A stretch of DNA of 64,000 nt from Streptomyces sp. NBC_00236 (GCF_036195045.1 NZ_CP108100.1:3348001-3412000), one strand, 5' to 3'. Positions 24,392 to 33,028 are shown, counted from the stretch's first letter. Notes: generated by a model not told the origin, from the letters alone. A program made the numbers and translations.

Positions 24392-25537
24392 ATGACCGGC
24401 CAGGACACCCCAGCCCCCGCATCACCGCCTTCACCCGCACCGCACCGGCGGGACGCGCTGACCGATGTCGCCGGGATCCGCGTCGGGCACGCGCGGGTCG
24501 CGGGCGAAGGGGCGCTCAGCGGCACCACCGTGGTCCTCGCGCCCGAGGGCGGCGCGGTCGCGGCCGTCGACGTACGCGGCGGCGGACCGGGCACCCGCGA
24601 GACGGACGCGCTGGATCCGCGCAATCTGGTGCAGCGCATCGACGCCGTGGTCCTCACCGGCGGCAGCGCGTTCGGCCTGGACGCGGCGTCCGGGGTGATG
24701 GCCTGGCTGGAGGAACAGGGGCGCGGCGTGCGGGTCGGCGCCGATCCGTCCCAGGTGGTTCCGGTGGTCCCCGCCGCCTGCGTCTTCGACCTGGGAAGGG
24801 GCGGCGACTGGCGGGCCCGCCCGGACGCCTCGACGGGCCGGGCCGCGGTGGAGGACGCGGCGCGCACGGAGGCCGGGGCCGCGGTCGCGGAGGGCTGCGT
24901 CGGCGCGGGCACGGGTGCGGTCGCCGGGCAGTTGAAGGGCGGGGTGGGCACGGCGAGCGTCCGGCTGCCGTCCGGGATCACGGTGGCCGCCCTGGCGGTG
25001 GTGAACGCGGCGGGCTCCGTGCTCGATCCCCGCACCGGGGTGCTGTACGGGGAGTACGGGGGCGCCGAGCCGGCCCTCGCACCCGCGCCGGAGATCCACC
25101 AGGAGGCGCAACGGCGCCTGGCGCAGGCGCACGACGCGAACACGCGCCCCCCGCTCAACACCACGCTCGCCGTCGTCGCCACGGACGCCGACCTCGGCCG
25201 CGCGCAGGCGCAGAAGCTCGCGGGGACGGCCCACGACGGGCTGGCGCGCGCCGTCCGGCCCGTCCACCTGATGAATGACGGGGACACCGTCTTCGCCCTG
25301 GCCACCGGCGTCCGCACACTGGATCCGGCGAACCCGCTCGCCGTCAACGACCTGCTGGCGGCGGGTGCGGAGGCCGTGACGCGGGCCGTCGTGAAGGCGG
25401 TACGGGCGGCCACGGGCGTCAACGGCCGTGCCGGCGGCGGCACATACCTCGCGTACGGCGACCTCTACGACACACCACGGCAATCGGCGCGGCCACCGGA
25501 CAATACGGGGCGCGGAGCCGACTCGCCGTCCAGTTAG
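24392..25537 (+). CDS. P1 (DmpA/NylC-type) family N-terminal-nucleophile peptidase
   Basis: A 381-residue protein. LTDVAGIRVGHARV, VLTGGSAFGLDAASGVMAWL and PLNTTLAVVATDADL are family landmarks. In NylC-type members the precursor cleaves itself between Asn and Thr and the new N-terminal Thr is the nucleophile; the equivalent here is Asn256-Thr257. The family includes DmpA aminopeptidase, beta-aminopeptidases and nylon-oligomer hydrolase; substrate unknown. The ATG with GAGGAG six bases before it is chosen over in-frame upstream starts that would run into the pflB promoter. Pro-rich residues 7-18 precede the domain. Confidence 0.88.
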   Translation: MTGQDTPAPASPPSPAPHRRDALTDVAGIRVGHARVAGEGALSGTTVVLAPEGGAVAAVDVRGGGPGTRETDALDPRNLVQRIDAVVLTGGSAFGLDAASGVMAWLEEQGRGVRVGADPSQVVPVVPAACVFDLGRGGDWRARPDASTGRAAVEDAARTEAGAAVAEGCVGAGTGAVAGQLKGGVGTASVRLPSGITVAALAVVNAAGSVLDPRTGVLYGEYGGAEPALAPAPEIHQEAQRRLAQAHDANTRPPLNTTLAVVATDADLGRAQAQKLAGTAHDGLARAVRPVHLMNDGDTVFALATGVRTLDPANPLAVNDLLAAGAEAVTRAVVKAVRAATGVNGRAGGGTYLAYGDLYDTPRQSARPPDNTGRGADSPSS

Positions 25538-25670
25538 GGAAGTTCGGGCGAACAGCGGGAACCTTCTGCGTGCACCGTACGTTTTTCCCAACCCCGGTCA
25601 CGATGTCAGACCCAGGGACTACGTTGAGCACGCACCAAGTCACACGCGGCGACGGCCTGGAGACAGCACC

Positions 25671-26450
25671 TTGAGCGATCCGTACGAGACAACCGAGCAG
25701 CACCTCGAGCGAATCCTGCGACGGGCTCTCAATTCGTTCGACCTGCCCGACCGCACGGTCGAGCGGCTCGGCACCGCACTCGCCCACAGCAGTTCCCTGC
25801 ACTCCTCGCACCACAGTCCCTCCCTGCACCGCGAGACCTACCGGCACACCTATCTGCTGGCCGACGGCACGCCGCTCGCCGTGTGGGAGCTTGTGCACAG
25901 CGGCCCGCGCCAGGCCGCCGCCCCGCGCGGCCCGGGGCACGGCGCGGAGCCGGGCCCGCTCCAGCACGAGCTGTACGACGACGAGGCGGACGCCCACATC
26001 GCGGCGGCCCGGCTGACCGGCGGCTTCTGCGACGGCCCGGTCTTCGGGCACGACGGACCGCAGGCCGACCTGGAGATCATCGACGCCCTGTTGGCCGCAC
26101 CCCCCGCCCCGCTGCCCCGGATGTACGCCCCGGACAATTCCGCGGACCACGCCCGCCGGGTGCTGCGCCGGGCGGAGAACCGGAACGGGCCGGGCGAAGA
26201 GACGGCCCTCCTGCTGCGGGCGGCCTTCGCTCACCACATCACCCAGATCTTCGGCCGGCAGTGCCAGGTGGACGGGCGCGACGCGGGGTTCACGCTGTAC
26301 GAGCACGCCTTCCTGCTGCTCGACGGCAGCGAGACGAGCCTGTGGGAGGTCGAGCACACGGCGACGCCGGACGGCCGTCACATGTGCGAGGTGTACGGCG
26401 ACGAGGAGGCCGCGCGCGGCGCGATGGAGAGCCGCACGCGCATCTGCTGA
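25671..26450 (+). CDS. DUF6227 family protein
   Basis: A 259-residue hydrophilic protein starting with TTG (GGAG eight bases upstream). SDPYETTEQHLERILRRALNSF and ALAHSSSLHSSHHSPSLHRETYRHTY are, from memory, the beginning of the Streptomyces-specific DUF6227 family. Two similar halves are visible: TYRHTYLLADGTPLAVWELVH near residue 57 and TLYEHAFLLLDGSETSLWEVEH near residue 209, which suggests an internal duplication. No catalytic motif or membrane segment. Function unknown. It ends before a 46-bp perfect palindrome. Confidence 0.8.
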   Translation: MSDPYETTEQHLERILRRALNSFDLPDRTVERLGTALAHSSSLHSSHHSPSLHRETYRHTYLLADGTPLAVWELVHSGPRQAAAPRGPGHGAEPGPLQHELYDDEADAHIAAARLTGGFCDGPVFGHDGPQADLEIIDALLAAPPAPLPRMYAPDNSADHARRVLRRAENRNGPGEETALLLRAAFAHHITQIFGRQCQVDGRDAGFTLYEHAFLLLDGSETSLWEVEHTATPDGRHMCEVYGDEEAARGAMESRTRIC

Positions 26451-26497
26451 CGCGCGCGGCCCGGCCCCCGTATGACGGGCGGCCCGGGCCCGTCCGG

Positions 26498-26543
26498 ACA
26501 TGACGGTGCCCGCACCCCGGCCGGGGTGCGGGCACCGTCATGT
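26498..26543. terminator. 46-bp perfect palindrome, bidirectional terminator
   Basis: Bases 26498-26520 are the exact reverse complement of 26521-26543, with no unpaired centre (the core reads CACCCCGGCCGGGGTG). It lies between convergent DUF6227 and the EmrB-type exporter and would fold into an unusually long hairpin. Confidence 0.85.
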
Positions 26544-26566
26544 TCTTCCGCTTCCGCTCCGCCCGC

Positions 26567-28108
26567 TCAGTGCGTCAGCACCGGCTCCTTGGCCGGCTCC
26601 TCGAACGGCTCGGCGCTCTCGTCGCCACCCTCCACGTGCTGCTTCGGACGGGCCGGCAGCGCGAACATCACCAGGAAGATCACCGCGAGCACACCGGCCA
26701 CCCACCACAGCGACTGCTCGAAGGCGTCGGCGAACGCCGGACCGATCTCCGGCGGCGTCAGCTTGTCGCCCATCGCCCCGAAGAAGACGACCGAGACCAG
26801 GGCGAGCCCCAGCGCGTTGCCCATCTGCTGCACCGTGTTGAACAGTCCGGAGGCCGATCCCGCGTGCTCCTTCGGCACCTCGGACAGCACCGCGTCGGCC
26901 AGCGGGGCGACGATCAGCCCCATCCCGACACCCATGACCACCAGCGGCAGCGCCATCTGCCAGGACGTGATCGCCATGCCGTAGCGGCCGGACTCCCAGA
27001 TGTAGAGCAGCAGACCGGCGATCATGAGCAGCGCCCCCGCCTGGAGCACCTTGCGACCGAAGCGCGGCACCAGTTTCTGCACGGAGATACCGGCGGCGAA
27101 CGAGACGGCGATCGAGAACGGGATACCGGTCGTACCGGCCCGCAGCGCGCTCCAGCCGAGCCCCTCCTGCATGTACAGCGTCCAGACCAGGAAGAAGATC
27201 CCGAGGCCGATGCCGAAGGTCAGCTGCACGGCGATGCCCGCGGCGAAGCTCTTGACCCGGAACAGCGACAGCTCGACCAGCGGCGAACCGTCCCGGCGCG
27301 CCTTCACCCGCTCGAACAGCACGAGGCCGGCGAAGACCACGATGCTGCCGGCCATCGACAGGTAGCCCCAGAGCGGCCAGCCCAGTTCCTCGCCGCGGGT
27401 CAGCGGGTAGATGAGCATGAGCATCCCCAGCGTCACCAGCACCACACCGACCAGGTCGAGGCGGAGCGCCTGCGGCGCCTTGGACTCGGTGATGAACTTG
27501 CGGCCCAGGATCAGACCCGCGATGCCGACCGGCAGGTTGATCAGGAAGATCGGGCGCCATTCCAGACCGGCGATGTTCCACTCGGTGAGCAGTGCGCCGA
27601 GCAGCGGGCCGGACACGGCGCCGAGGCCGACGATCGCGCCGAAGAGGCCGAAGACCTTGCCGCGCTCGTGCGCCGGGAACGTGGCGTGCACGATGGACAG
27701 CACCTGCGGCACCATCAGTGCGGCCGTGCCGCCCTGGAGGATGCGCGAGGCGACGAGCATCTCCGGGTTGGCGGCGAATCCGCAGAGCGCGGAGGCCACG
27801 GTGAAGCCGCCGATCCCGATGAGGAAGAGCCGCTTGCGACCGTAGATGTCACCGAGCCGGCCACCGGTGATCAGACCGGCGGCGAAGGCCAGGGCGTACC
27901 CGGCGGTGATCCACTGGATCGAGCTGAACGAGGCTCCGGTGTCCGCCTTGATGCTCGGGATGGCGATGTTGACGATCGTGACGTCGACCAGGTCCATGAA
28001 GGCCGCGGTCATCACGATGGCCAGCGCGAACCACCGTCGGCGGTCCGACGGGTCCGGGGACGCCGTGGGAACGGCCGTCGGCGACGGCTGGGATGCGGAA
28101 GAAGTCAT
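26567..28108 (-). CDS. EmrB/QacA-type (DHA2) MFS drug exporter
   Basis: A 513-residue protein with about 14 hydrophobic segments. FMDLVDVTIVNIAIPSI in helix 1 is the DHA2 motif D1, GGRLGDIYGRKRLFLIG is motif A and LGAVSGPLLGALLTE is motif C of drug:H+ antiporters. The C-terminal tail is acidic and cytoplasmic. The ATG is divergent from a WYL regulator with a long inverted repeat between them, so the regulator probably controls it. Substrate unknown. Confidence 0.92.
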   Translation of the reverse strand: MTSSASQPSPTAVPTASPDPSDRRRWFALAIVMTAAFMDLVDVTIVNIAIPSIKADTGASFSSIQWITAGYALAFAAGLITGGRLGDIYGRKRLFLIGIGGFTVASALCGFAANPEMLVASRILQGGTAALMVPQVLSIVHATFPAHERGKVFGLFGAIVGLGAVSGPLLGALLTEWNIAGLEWRPIFLINLPVGIAGLILGRKFITESKAPQALRLDLVGVVLVTLGMLMLIYPLTRGEELGWPLWGYLSMAGSIVVFAGLVLFERVKARRDGSPLVELSLFRVKSFAAGIAVQLTFGIGLGIFFLVWTLYMQEGLGWSALRAGTTGIPFSIAVSFAAGISVQKLVPRFGRKVLQAGALLMIAGLLLYIWESGRYGMAITSWQMALPLVVMGVGMGLIVAPLADAVLSEVPKEHAGSASGLFNTVQQMGNALGLALVSVVFFGAMGDKLTPPEIGPAFADAFEQSLWWVAGVLAVIFLVMFALPARPKQHVEGGDESAEPFEEPAKEPVLTH

Positions 28109-28123
28109 ATGAAGAAGTTAAAC

Positions 28124-28154
28124 GTCCATTAGGTCAGGTCATGACCCAATGGAC
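28124..28154. promoter_or_regulatory. Long inverted repeat between exporter and WYL regulator
   Basis: GTCCATTAGGTCA (28124-28136) and TGACCCAATGGAC (28142-28154) form a 13+13 inverted repeat with one mismatch and a five-base spacer; inside it GGTCATGACC is a perfect decamer palindrome. It sits 15 bases before the exporter ATG and 16 before the regulator ATG, a good operator position for both. Confidence 0.7.
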
Positions 28155-28170
28155 GGGCATCCTGGGTGAC

Positions 28171-29139
28171 ATGACCGACACCCCGGCACGACTGCTGAAT
28201 CTGCTGTCACTGCTCCAGACGCCGCGCGAGTGGCCGGGCAGTGAACTCGCCGACCGCCTCGACGTCAGCGCCCGCACCATCCGCCGCGACATCGACCGGC
28301 TCCGTGACCTGGGCTATCCCGTCGAGGCTTCGCGCGGCTCGGTCGGCGGCTACCGCCTCGTGGCCGGTACGGCGATGCCGCCGCTGCTGCTGGACGACGA
28401 GGAGGCGGTGGCCATCGCGGTGGGACTGCGGGCCGGGGCCGGCCACGCCATCGAGGGCGTCGACGAGGCCTCCGTACGGGCGCTGGCCAAGCTGGAACAG
28501 GTGCTGCCCTCACGGCTGCGCCACCGGGTCTCCACCCTGCAGAACGCGACGATGCCGCTGGCCCGGGGCGACGGCTCGACCATCGACCCGCAGACGCTGA
28601 CCGTGATGGCGTCGGCGGTCACCGGGCGGGAGCGGCTGCGGTTCGGGTACCGGGCGGGGGACGGCGCGGAGACGCGACGGCAGGTGGAGCCGTACCGCCT
28701 GGTCAGCACGGGGTGGCGCTGGTATCTCGTCGCGTACGACCTGGAGCGGGAGGACTGGCGCACGTTCCGGGTCGACCGGGTGAGCGACCCGTTCGCAACA
28801 GGAGCCCGTTTCACACCGCGTGAGCTGCCCACCGGCGATGCGGCGGAGTTCCTCAGCCGCTCCATGGCGCGCCTCCAGCCGGAGCTGGAGGTCGACGTGA
28901 GCTTCGCGGCCCCCGCCGAGTTCGTCGCCTCACGGCTGCCCGCCTCGATGGGTCCGCTGGAGCAGAACGGCGAGCACGGCTGCCGGCTGCGGGCGGTGCT
29001 GACCGACTCGCTGGAATGGGTGGCCCTGCGCCTCGCACTGGTGGACTGCGAGTTCACCGCGCACCGGCCGCCTCAGCTGGTGACGTATCTGAACGACCTG
29101 GGCGGCAGGCTCACCCGCGCGGCGGCGCCCGGCTCATAG
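28171..29139 (+). CDS. HTH/WYL-domain transcriptional regulator (YafY-like)
   Basis: A 322-residue regulator: DeoR-like winged helix at residues 1-60 (ELADRLDVSARTIRRDIDRLRDLGYPVEA), then a WYL domain around residues 140-215 (VEPYRLVSTGWRWYLVAYDLEREDWRTFRVDRV) and a C-terminal WCX-like part. WYL domains bind ligands or nucleic acid. It starts divergently from the DHA2 exporter, and the shared inverted repeat suggests it controls both. The ATG nearest the operator is chosen; an earlier frame start overlaps the exporter gene. Confidence 0.9.
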   Translation: MTDTPARLLNLLSLLQTPREWPGSELADRLDVSARTIRRDIDRLRDLGYPVEASRGSVGGYRLVAGTAMPPLLLDDEEAVAIAVGLRAGAGHAIEGVDEASVRALAKLEQVLPSRLRHRVSTLQNATMPLARGDGSTIDPQTLTVMASAVTGRERLRFGYRAGDGAETRRQVEPYRLVSTGWRWYLVAYDLEREDWRTFRVDRVSDPFATGARFTPRELPTGDAAEFLSRSMARLQPELEVDVSFAAPAEFVASRLPASMGPLEQNGEHGCRLRAVLTDSLEWVALRLALVDCEFTAHRPPQLVTYLNDLGGRLTRAAAPGS

Positions 29140-29171
29140 GGGCCCGCGCTCTCGCGGTCCGGAAAAAGGAT

Positions 29172-29208
29172 GAGCCCCGGCGCCAGGGGGGGGTGGGCGC
29201 CGGGACTC
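29172..29208. terminator. Hairpin between WYL regulator and hrdD
   Basis: GAGCCCCGGCGCC (29172-29184) and GGCGCCGGGACTC (29196-29208) pair with one mismatch around an 11-base G-rich loop, between convergent genes. Confidence 0.7.
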
Positions 29209-29265
29209 AGCTTCAGGGGGCCGCCGATGTGAAGCGGCCCAATTCGGAGGTTACTGGACTCGGGC

Positions 29266-30264
29266 TCACGCCGCAGCGTCAAAGCCCGTGTCGTGAGCCA
29301 TTCGCTTCAGTTCGAGCAGTGCGTGCTTCTCGATCTGGCGGATCCGCTCGCGGGTGAGCCCGTGCTGCTTGCCCACCTCGGTCAGGGTCCGCTCACGGCC
29401 GTCCTCGATGCCGTACCGCATACGGATGATCGATGCGGTGCGGTGGTCGAGCTTGCCGATCAGCTCCTCCAGCTCCTCACTGCGCAGCAGCGTCATCACG
29501 GACTGCTCGGGCGACACCGCGGAGGTGTCCTCCAGGAGGTCACCGAACTGTGTGTCGCCGGCGTCGTCCACCGACATGTTCAGACTGACCGGGTCACGGG
29601 CCCAGTCCAGGACGTCGCTGACCCGCGACGTGGTCGAGTCCAGCTCGGCGGCGATCTCCGAGTGCTCGGGATCGCGACCGTTCTCACGGTTGAACTCGCG
29701 CTGGACACGACGGATCCGGCCGAGCTCCTCCACCAGGTGGACGGGGAGCCGGATCGTGCGGGACTGGTCGGCTATGGAACGGGTGATGGCCTGCCGGATC
29801 CACCACGTCGCATACGTGGAGAACTTGAAGCCCTTGGCGTAGTCGAACTTCTCGACCGCGCGCACCAGGCCCGCGTTGCCCTCCTGGATCAGGTCGAGCA
29901 GGGGCAGCCCGGCCCTCGGATAGCGGCGGGCGACGGCAACGACGAGTCGGAGGTTGGAACGGATGAATATGTCCTTGGCGCGCTCGCCCTCGGCGACCAG
30001 CGCCTCCAGCTCCTCGCGCGAGGCCCCGCCGGCTTCGCTCTCCACCGCACCGTCGAGGACCTGCTGCGCGAAAACGCCTGCTTCCAGCGTCTGCGACAGC
30101 TCGACCTCCTTGGCGGCATCGAGCAGCGGCGTGCGCGCGATCTCGTCCAGGTACATGCCGACCAGGTCGCGATCGGCGATCTCCCCGCCCGCGGCGCGAA
30201 CACTGCTTGCCCGGTTGGTCCCGCCGGTGGCGGACGAACGTCGGGCGACGGCACGGGTTGCCAT
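29266..30264 (-). CDS. hrdD: Group 2 sigma factor HrdD
   Basis: A 332-residue sigma-70 factor. Region 1.2 near residue 35 (DRDLVGMYLDEIARTPLLDA), region 2 (NLRLVVAVARRYP, LDLIQEGNAGLVRAVEKFDY, YATWWIRQAITRSIADQ), region 3 and region 4 (LTEVGKQHGLTRERIRQIEK) are all present; region 1.1 of HrdB is lacking. The N-terminus MATRAVARRSSATG and the overall length match S. coelicolor HrdD as I remember it. HrdD is dispensable and stress-linked in S. coelicolor. The ATG with AAGGGAGC upstream is preferred over an earlier frame start. A perfect SigR consensus promoter lies 62 bases upstream. Confidence 0.93.
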   Translation of the reverse strand: MATRAVARRSSATGGTNRASSVRAAGGEIADRDLVGMYLDEIARTPLLDAAKEVELSQTLEAGVFAQQVLDGAVESEAGGASREELEALVAEGERAKDIFIRSNLRLVVAVARRYPRAGLPLLDLIQEGNAGLVRAVEKFDYAKGFKFSTYATWWIRQAITRSIADQSRTIRLPVHLVEELGRIRRVQREFNRENGRDPEHSEIAAELDSTTSRVSDVLDWARDPVSLNMSVDDAGDTQFGDLLEDTSAVSPEQSVMTLLRSEELEELIGKLDHRTASIIRMRYGIEDGRERTLTEVGKQHGLTRERIRQIEKHALLELKRMAHDTGFDAAA

Positions 30265-30325
30265 GCGTGCTCCCTTGCTGAGTAGGTCGCGACACCCTTT
30301 CGGGTGCCCTGCATCCGATGGAAAC

Positions 30326-30352
30326 AACGACTGGAATCCGGACAGAATTCCC
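30326..30352 (-). promoter_or_regulatory. SigR promoter of hrdD
   Basis: On the minus strand, GGGAAT (30347-30352), exactly 18 bases, then GTT (30326-30328): a full match to the SigR consensus. Transcription of hrdD by SigR is established in S. coelicolor, which supports the call. Confidence 0.85.
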
Positions 30353-30412
30353 ATGACCGGCATTCATTTTCGCGATCATGCAGTACCCTGTCGCGCCGAC
30401 AGGGGAGGGCAC

Positions 30413-30961
30413 ATGACACAGCTGGGCACGGAAGTGCAGGTCAGGCCGGGCGTCGAGAGCGATCTGGGCGCTCTGACGGACATCTACAACCATTACGTAC
30501 GTGAGACCGCCCTCACATTCGACGTAACCCCCTTCACCCCCGAGCAGCGCCTGCCGTGGCTGCGCTCCCATCCTGAAGACGGCCCGCACCGGCTTCTGGT
30601 TGCCCAGGACGTCCGCCATGCGGACGGAGGGGCCGGGGCCCGGATCCTGGGCTACGCGACCAGCAGCGCGTTCCGCCCCAAGGCGGCGTACTCCACCTCC
30701 GTCGAGGTGAGCGTCTACTGCTCCCCCGACGCCACGGGCCGCGGCATCGGCACTCTCCTCTACACGGCACTCTTCGAGGCCCTCGCCGGTGAGGACCTGC
30801 GTCGCGCGTACGCGGGCATCACCCAGCCCAACGACTCCTCGGTCCGGCTGCACGAACGCTTCGGGTTCCGTCCCATCGGCACGTACACGGAGGTCGGCCG
30901 GAAGTTCGACCGGTACTGGGACGTGGCCTGGTACGAGAAACAACTGGGACCGCAGACCTAG
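30413..30961 (+). CDS. GNAT acetyltransferase, phosphinothricin-acetyltransferase-like
   Basis: A 182-residue GNAT protein. VRPGVESDLGALTDIYNHYV at the start, VEVSVYCSPDATGRGIGTLLYTALF (motif A, acetyl-CoA loop GRGIG near residue 107), AGITQPNDSSVRLHERFGFRPIGTY and the final KFDRYWDVAWYEK are the Pat/Bar/YncA pattern; such enzymes acetylate phosphinothricin, methionine sulfone or similar amines. The true substrate is unknown. ATG with GGGGAGGG upstream; divergent from hrdD. Confidence 0.9.
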   Translation: MTQLGTEVQVRPGVESDLGALTDIYNHYVRETALTFDVTPFTPEQRLPWLRSHPEDGPHRLLVAQDVRHADGGAGARILGYATSSAFRPKAAYSTSVEVSVYCSPDATGRGIGTLLYTALFEALAGEDLRRAYAGITQPNDSSVRLHERFGFRPIGTYTEVGRKFDRYWDVAWYEKQLGPQT

Positions 30962-31018
30962 TCCCGGCGCCCGCCCCGTCCGGGACCGCAGCCCGTTACC
31001 GGACGCCCGTGACCCGCC

Positions 31019-31032
31019 TAGTGTGACGGGGC
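31019..31032 (+). promoter_or_regulatory. Possible leaderless promoter -10 (questin-oxidase-like gene)
   Basis: TAGTGT (31019-31024) ends eight bases before the ATG, GTTACC lies 18 bases upstream of it as a poor -35, and there is no ribosome site. This is the layout of leaderless Streptomyces transcripts. Confidence 0.35.
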
Positions 31033-32073
31033 ATGGACCTCACGAGGCACACCCCGCCCGACACCTCAGGAACCCTCGACGAAGCACTGGAGCGGCTTCA
31101 CGCCTTCGGCCCCGAGCGCGGCGGCTGGCTGAGCAACCACGCCCCGATGGCCGTCGAGGCGCTGGTGCGCCACGGCGGGGCGCCCGGAGTGCACCGCTGG
31201 CTGGACCACTACCGGGCGAAGCTGGAGGACATGCCGGACCGGGTCGCCGAGGTGACCCCGGACAACTGGCGGCAGGCGCTGGGCGACCCGCGGCGCATCG
31301 CCGACTGGGCGGTGTACTTCGAGCGGGAGACGGCGGACCGGCCCTGGCGCGAGGTCCTCGCCGAGTGGTGGCCGCGGCTGCTGCCCGGCATCGCCGCCGG
31401 GGCCACGCACCCGGTGATCCGGGTCGGTCACAGCGTGCGCACCCTGCTGGGCGCGCCGGAGACCGCGCCCCGGGTGACCGAGCTGGCCCACGCGCTCGGC
31501 TACTGGGCGGCCCGCTACCAGCCGCTGCCCCCGCTGTCCCCGCTCGCCCCGGCAGCCAACGCCGCCGGCGCACTGGACGCCGTGGCACCGGTCCCCGATC
31601 AGAGCGGCGGCATCCGGCACCGGCTGGACCAGCTGACCGCGTTCCCGGCGTGGCCGGGGCAGCTCGTGGACGGCCCCGAAGCCGCTCGTGCCCGGCTGGA
31701 GGAACTGGTGCGGGCCGCCACCCACCGCTACGCGGCGTACGGATACGGCGAGCCGATCATGCTGGTGCACGCCGCCACCGCACCCAACGCCGTGCTGCGG
31801 GCCCTGCCCGCGCTCCCCCGCGAGCTGTGGACGCCGAGCCTGGCGGCCGCCTGGGCGGCGAGCGCGGCGGTCACGGCCGCGTACTCCCCGGCCCGGCCCG
31901 CCGAGCGCGCGGCCGTGTCCGGCGGGCTGTCCCCGGAAGAGGTCTTCGCGCGGGCGGCCGCGCACGGCGACGACCACACCATCAAGTTCACCGACACCGC
32001 CCTGGACGTCGGTGACGCGACCGCGCTGGCCGCCGCGCTCCGGTCGGTGGAGCTGAACCCGTCGGCATTCTGA
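31033..32073 (+). CDS. Questin-oxidase-like (DUF4243) protein
   Basis: A 346-residue protein. GGWLSNHAPMAVEALVRHG near residue 34, HRWLDHYRAKLE near residue 55, HPVIRVGHSVRTLL near residue 131 and HGDDHTIKFTDTAL near residue 313 are conserved in the questin oxidase family, whose fungal members cleave anthraquinone rings by a Baeyer-Villiger-like oxidation without a flavin. The bacterial role is unknown. Several conserved His residues (in SNH, RVGH, GDDH) could form the active site. Probably leaderless. Monocistronic; convergent with the dioxygenase gene. Confidence 0.75.
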   Translation: MDLTRHTPPDTSGTLDEALERLHAFGPERGGWLSNHAPMAVEALVRHGGAPGVHRWLDHYRAKLEDMPDRVAEVTPDNWRQALGDPRRIADWAVYFERETADRPWREVLAEWWPRLLPGIAAGATHPVIRVGHSVRTLLGAPETAPRVTELAHALGYWAARYQPLPPLSPLAPAANAAGALDAVAPVPDQSGGIRHRLDQLTAFPAWPGQLVDGPEAARARLEELVRAATHRYAAYGYGEPIMLVHAATAPNAVLRALPALPRELWTPSLAAAWAASAAVTAAYSPARPAERAAVSGGLSPEEVFARAAAHGDDHTIKFTDTALDVGDATALAAALRSVELNPSAF

Positions 32074-32084
32074 GCGGGGGGCGT

Positions 32085-32124
32085 GTACGGGTGGGCGCGC
32101 CTCAGTACGGGAGCGCGCGCCTCA
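32085..32124. repeat. Two tandem 20-bp units over the dioxygenase stop codon
   Basis: Units 32085-32104 and 32105-32124 match at 18 of 20 positions (GTACGGG, then ...GCGCGCCTCA). The second unit ends in the stop codon of the minus-strand dioxygenase gene, so the duplication added a copy of the stop. Confidence 0.8.
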
Positions 32125-32904
32125 GCCGAACTGCACCGAGCGCTTGGCCAGCCCCATCCAGAACCCGTCGATGACGCTGCGTCCCTGCCCCAGCTCCTCC
32201 TCCGCCGCCCCGAGCGTGACGAAGAGGGGGGCGAAGTGCTCGGTGCGCGGGTGGGCGAGGCGGCCGGCCGGGGACTTGTGCTCGAAGTCCAGCAGCGCGT
32301 CGATGTCCTGCGCCTGGAGCGCGCGCTGTCCCCAGTCGTCGAACTCCGCGGACCAGCCGGGCACGCCGCCGCCCGTGTGCCGCAGCGCGGCCAGGTTGTG
32401 TGTGAAGAAGCCGCTGCCGACGATCAGGACGCCCTCGTCGCGCAGCGGCGCGAGCTTGCGCCCGATGTCCATCAGCTTCTGCGGGTCCAGCGTCGGCATG
32501 GAAATCTGCAGGACCGGGATGTCGGCCCCGGGGAACATCTCCACCAGGGGGACGTACGCCCCGTGGTCGAGCCCGCGGTCCGGGATGTCCTGGACCGGCG
32601 TACCGGCGCCGCGCAGCAGCTTGCGGACGCTCTCGGCCAGTGCGGGGGCGCCCGGCGCGGCGTACCGCACCTGGTAGTAGTGCTCGGGGAAGCCCCAGAA
32701 GTCGTAGACCAGCGGGACCGTCTCGGTGGCTCCCAGCGCGAGCGGGGCCTCCTCCCAGTGGGCGGAGACCATGAGGATCGCGGTGGGGCGCGGCAGCCCG
32801 GCGGACCAGGCGGCCAGTTCGCCGGGCCAGACGGGGTCGTCGGCCAGCGGCGGTGCGCCGTGGGAGAGATAGAGGGCGGGCATGCGCTCCGCTGTGACTG
32901 TCAT
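32122..32904 (-). CDS. DODA-type class III extradiol ring-cleavage dioxygenase (YgiD-like)
   Basis: A 260-residue enzyme. ALYLSHGAPPLADD near the N-terminus and ILMVSAHWEE near residue 45 supply the metal-binding His residues; DHGAYVPLVEMFPGADIPVLQ and GSGFFTHNLAAL carry the catalytic His and oxygen site. The family (4,5-DOPA dioxygenase) opens catechol rings with a non-haem iron or zinc. The ATG with GGGGAGT five bases upstream is preferred to one four codons earlier. Divergent from a MarR regulator, a common pairing for aromatic-stress sensors. Confidence 0.9.
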   Translation of the reverse strand: MTVTAERMPALYLSHGAPPLADDPVWPGELAAWSAGLPRPTAILMVSAHWEEAPLALGATETVPLVYDFWGFPEHYYQVRYAAPGAPALAESVRKLLRGAGTPVQDIPDRGLDHGAYVPLVEMFPGADIPVLQISMPTLDPQKLMDIGRKLAPLRDEGVLIVGSGFFTHNLAALRHTGGGVPGWSAEFDDWGQRALQAQDIDALLDFEHKSPAGRLAHPRTEHFAPLFVTLGAAEEELGQGRSVIDGFWMGLAKRSVQFG

Positions 32905-32980
32905 GACACTCCCCATCCACTGCTACTCAAGGTAAGTCTTCTACCGGGATCCACCGGGCCTTCGACGGAGCTTTTCTTTA

Positions 32981-33028
32981 AACTTCAAGTTCCGATCCCT
33001 GGAGACCTTAGCTCTATCTAGTTCAACT
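32981..33028. promoter_or_regulatory. Candidate MarR boxes
   Basis: Two short inverted repeats, AACTTCAAGTT (32981-32991) and AGTTCAACT (33020-33028), lie in the AT-rich divergent space between the dioxygenase and the MarR gene, 20 bases before the regulator start. Confidence 0.45.
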
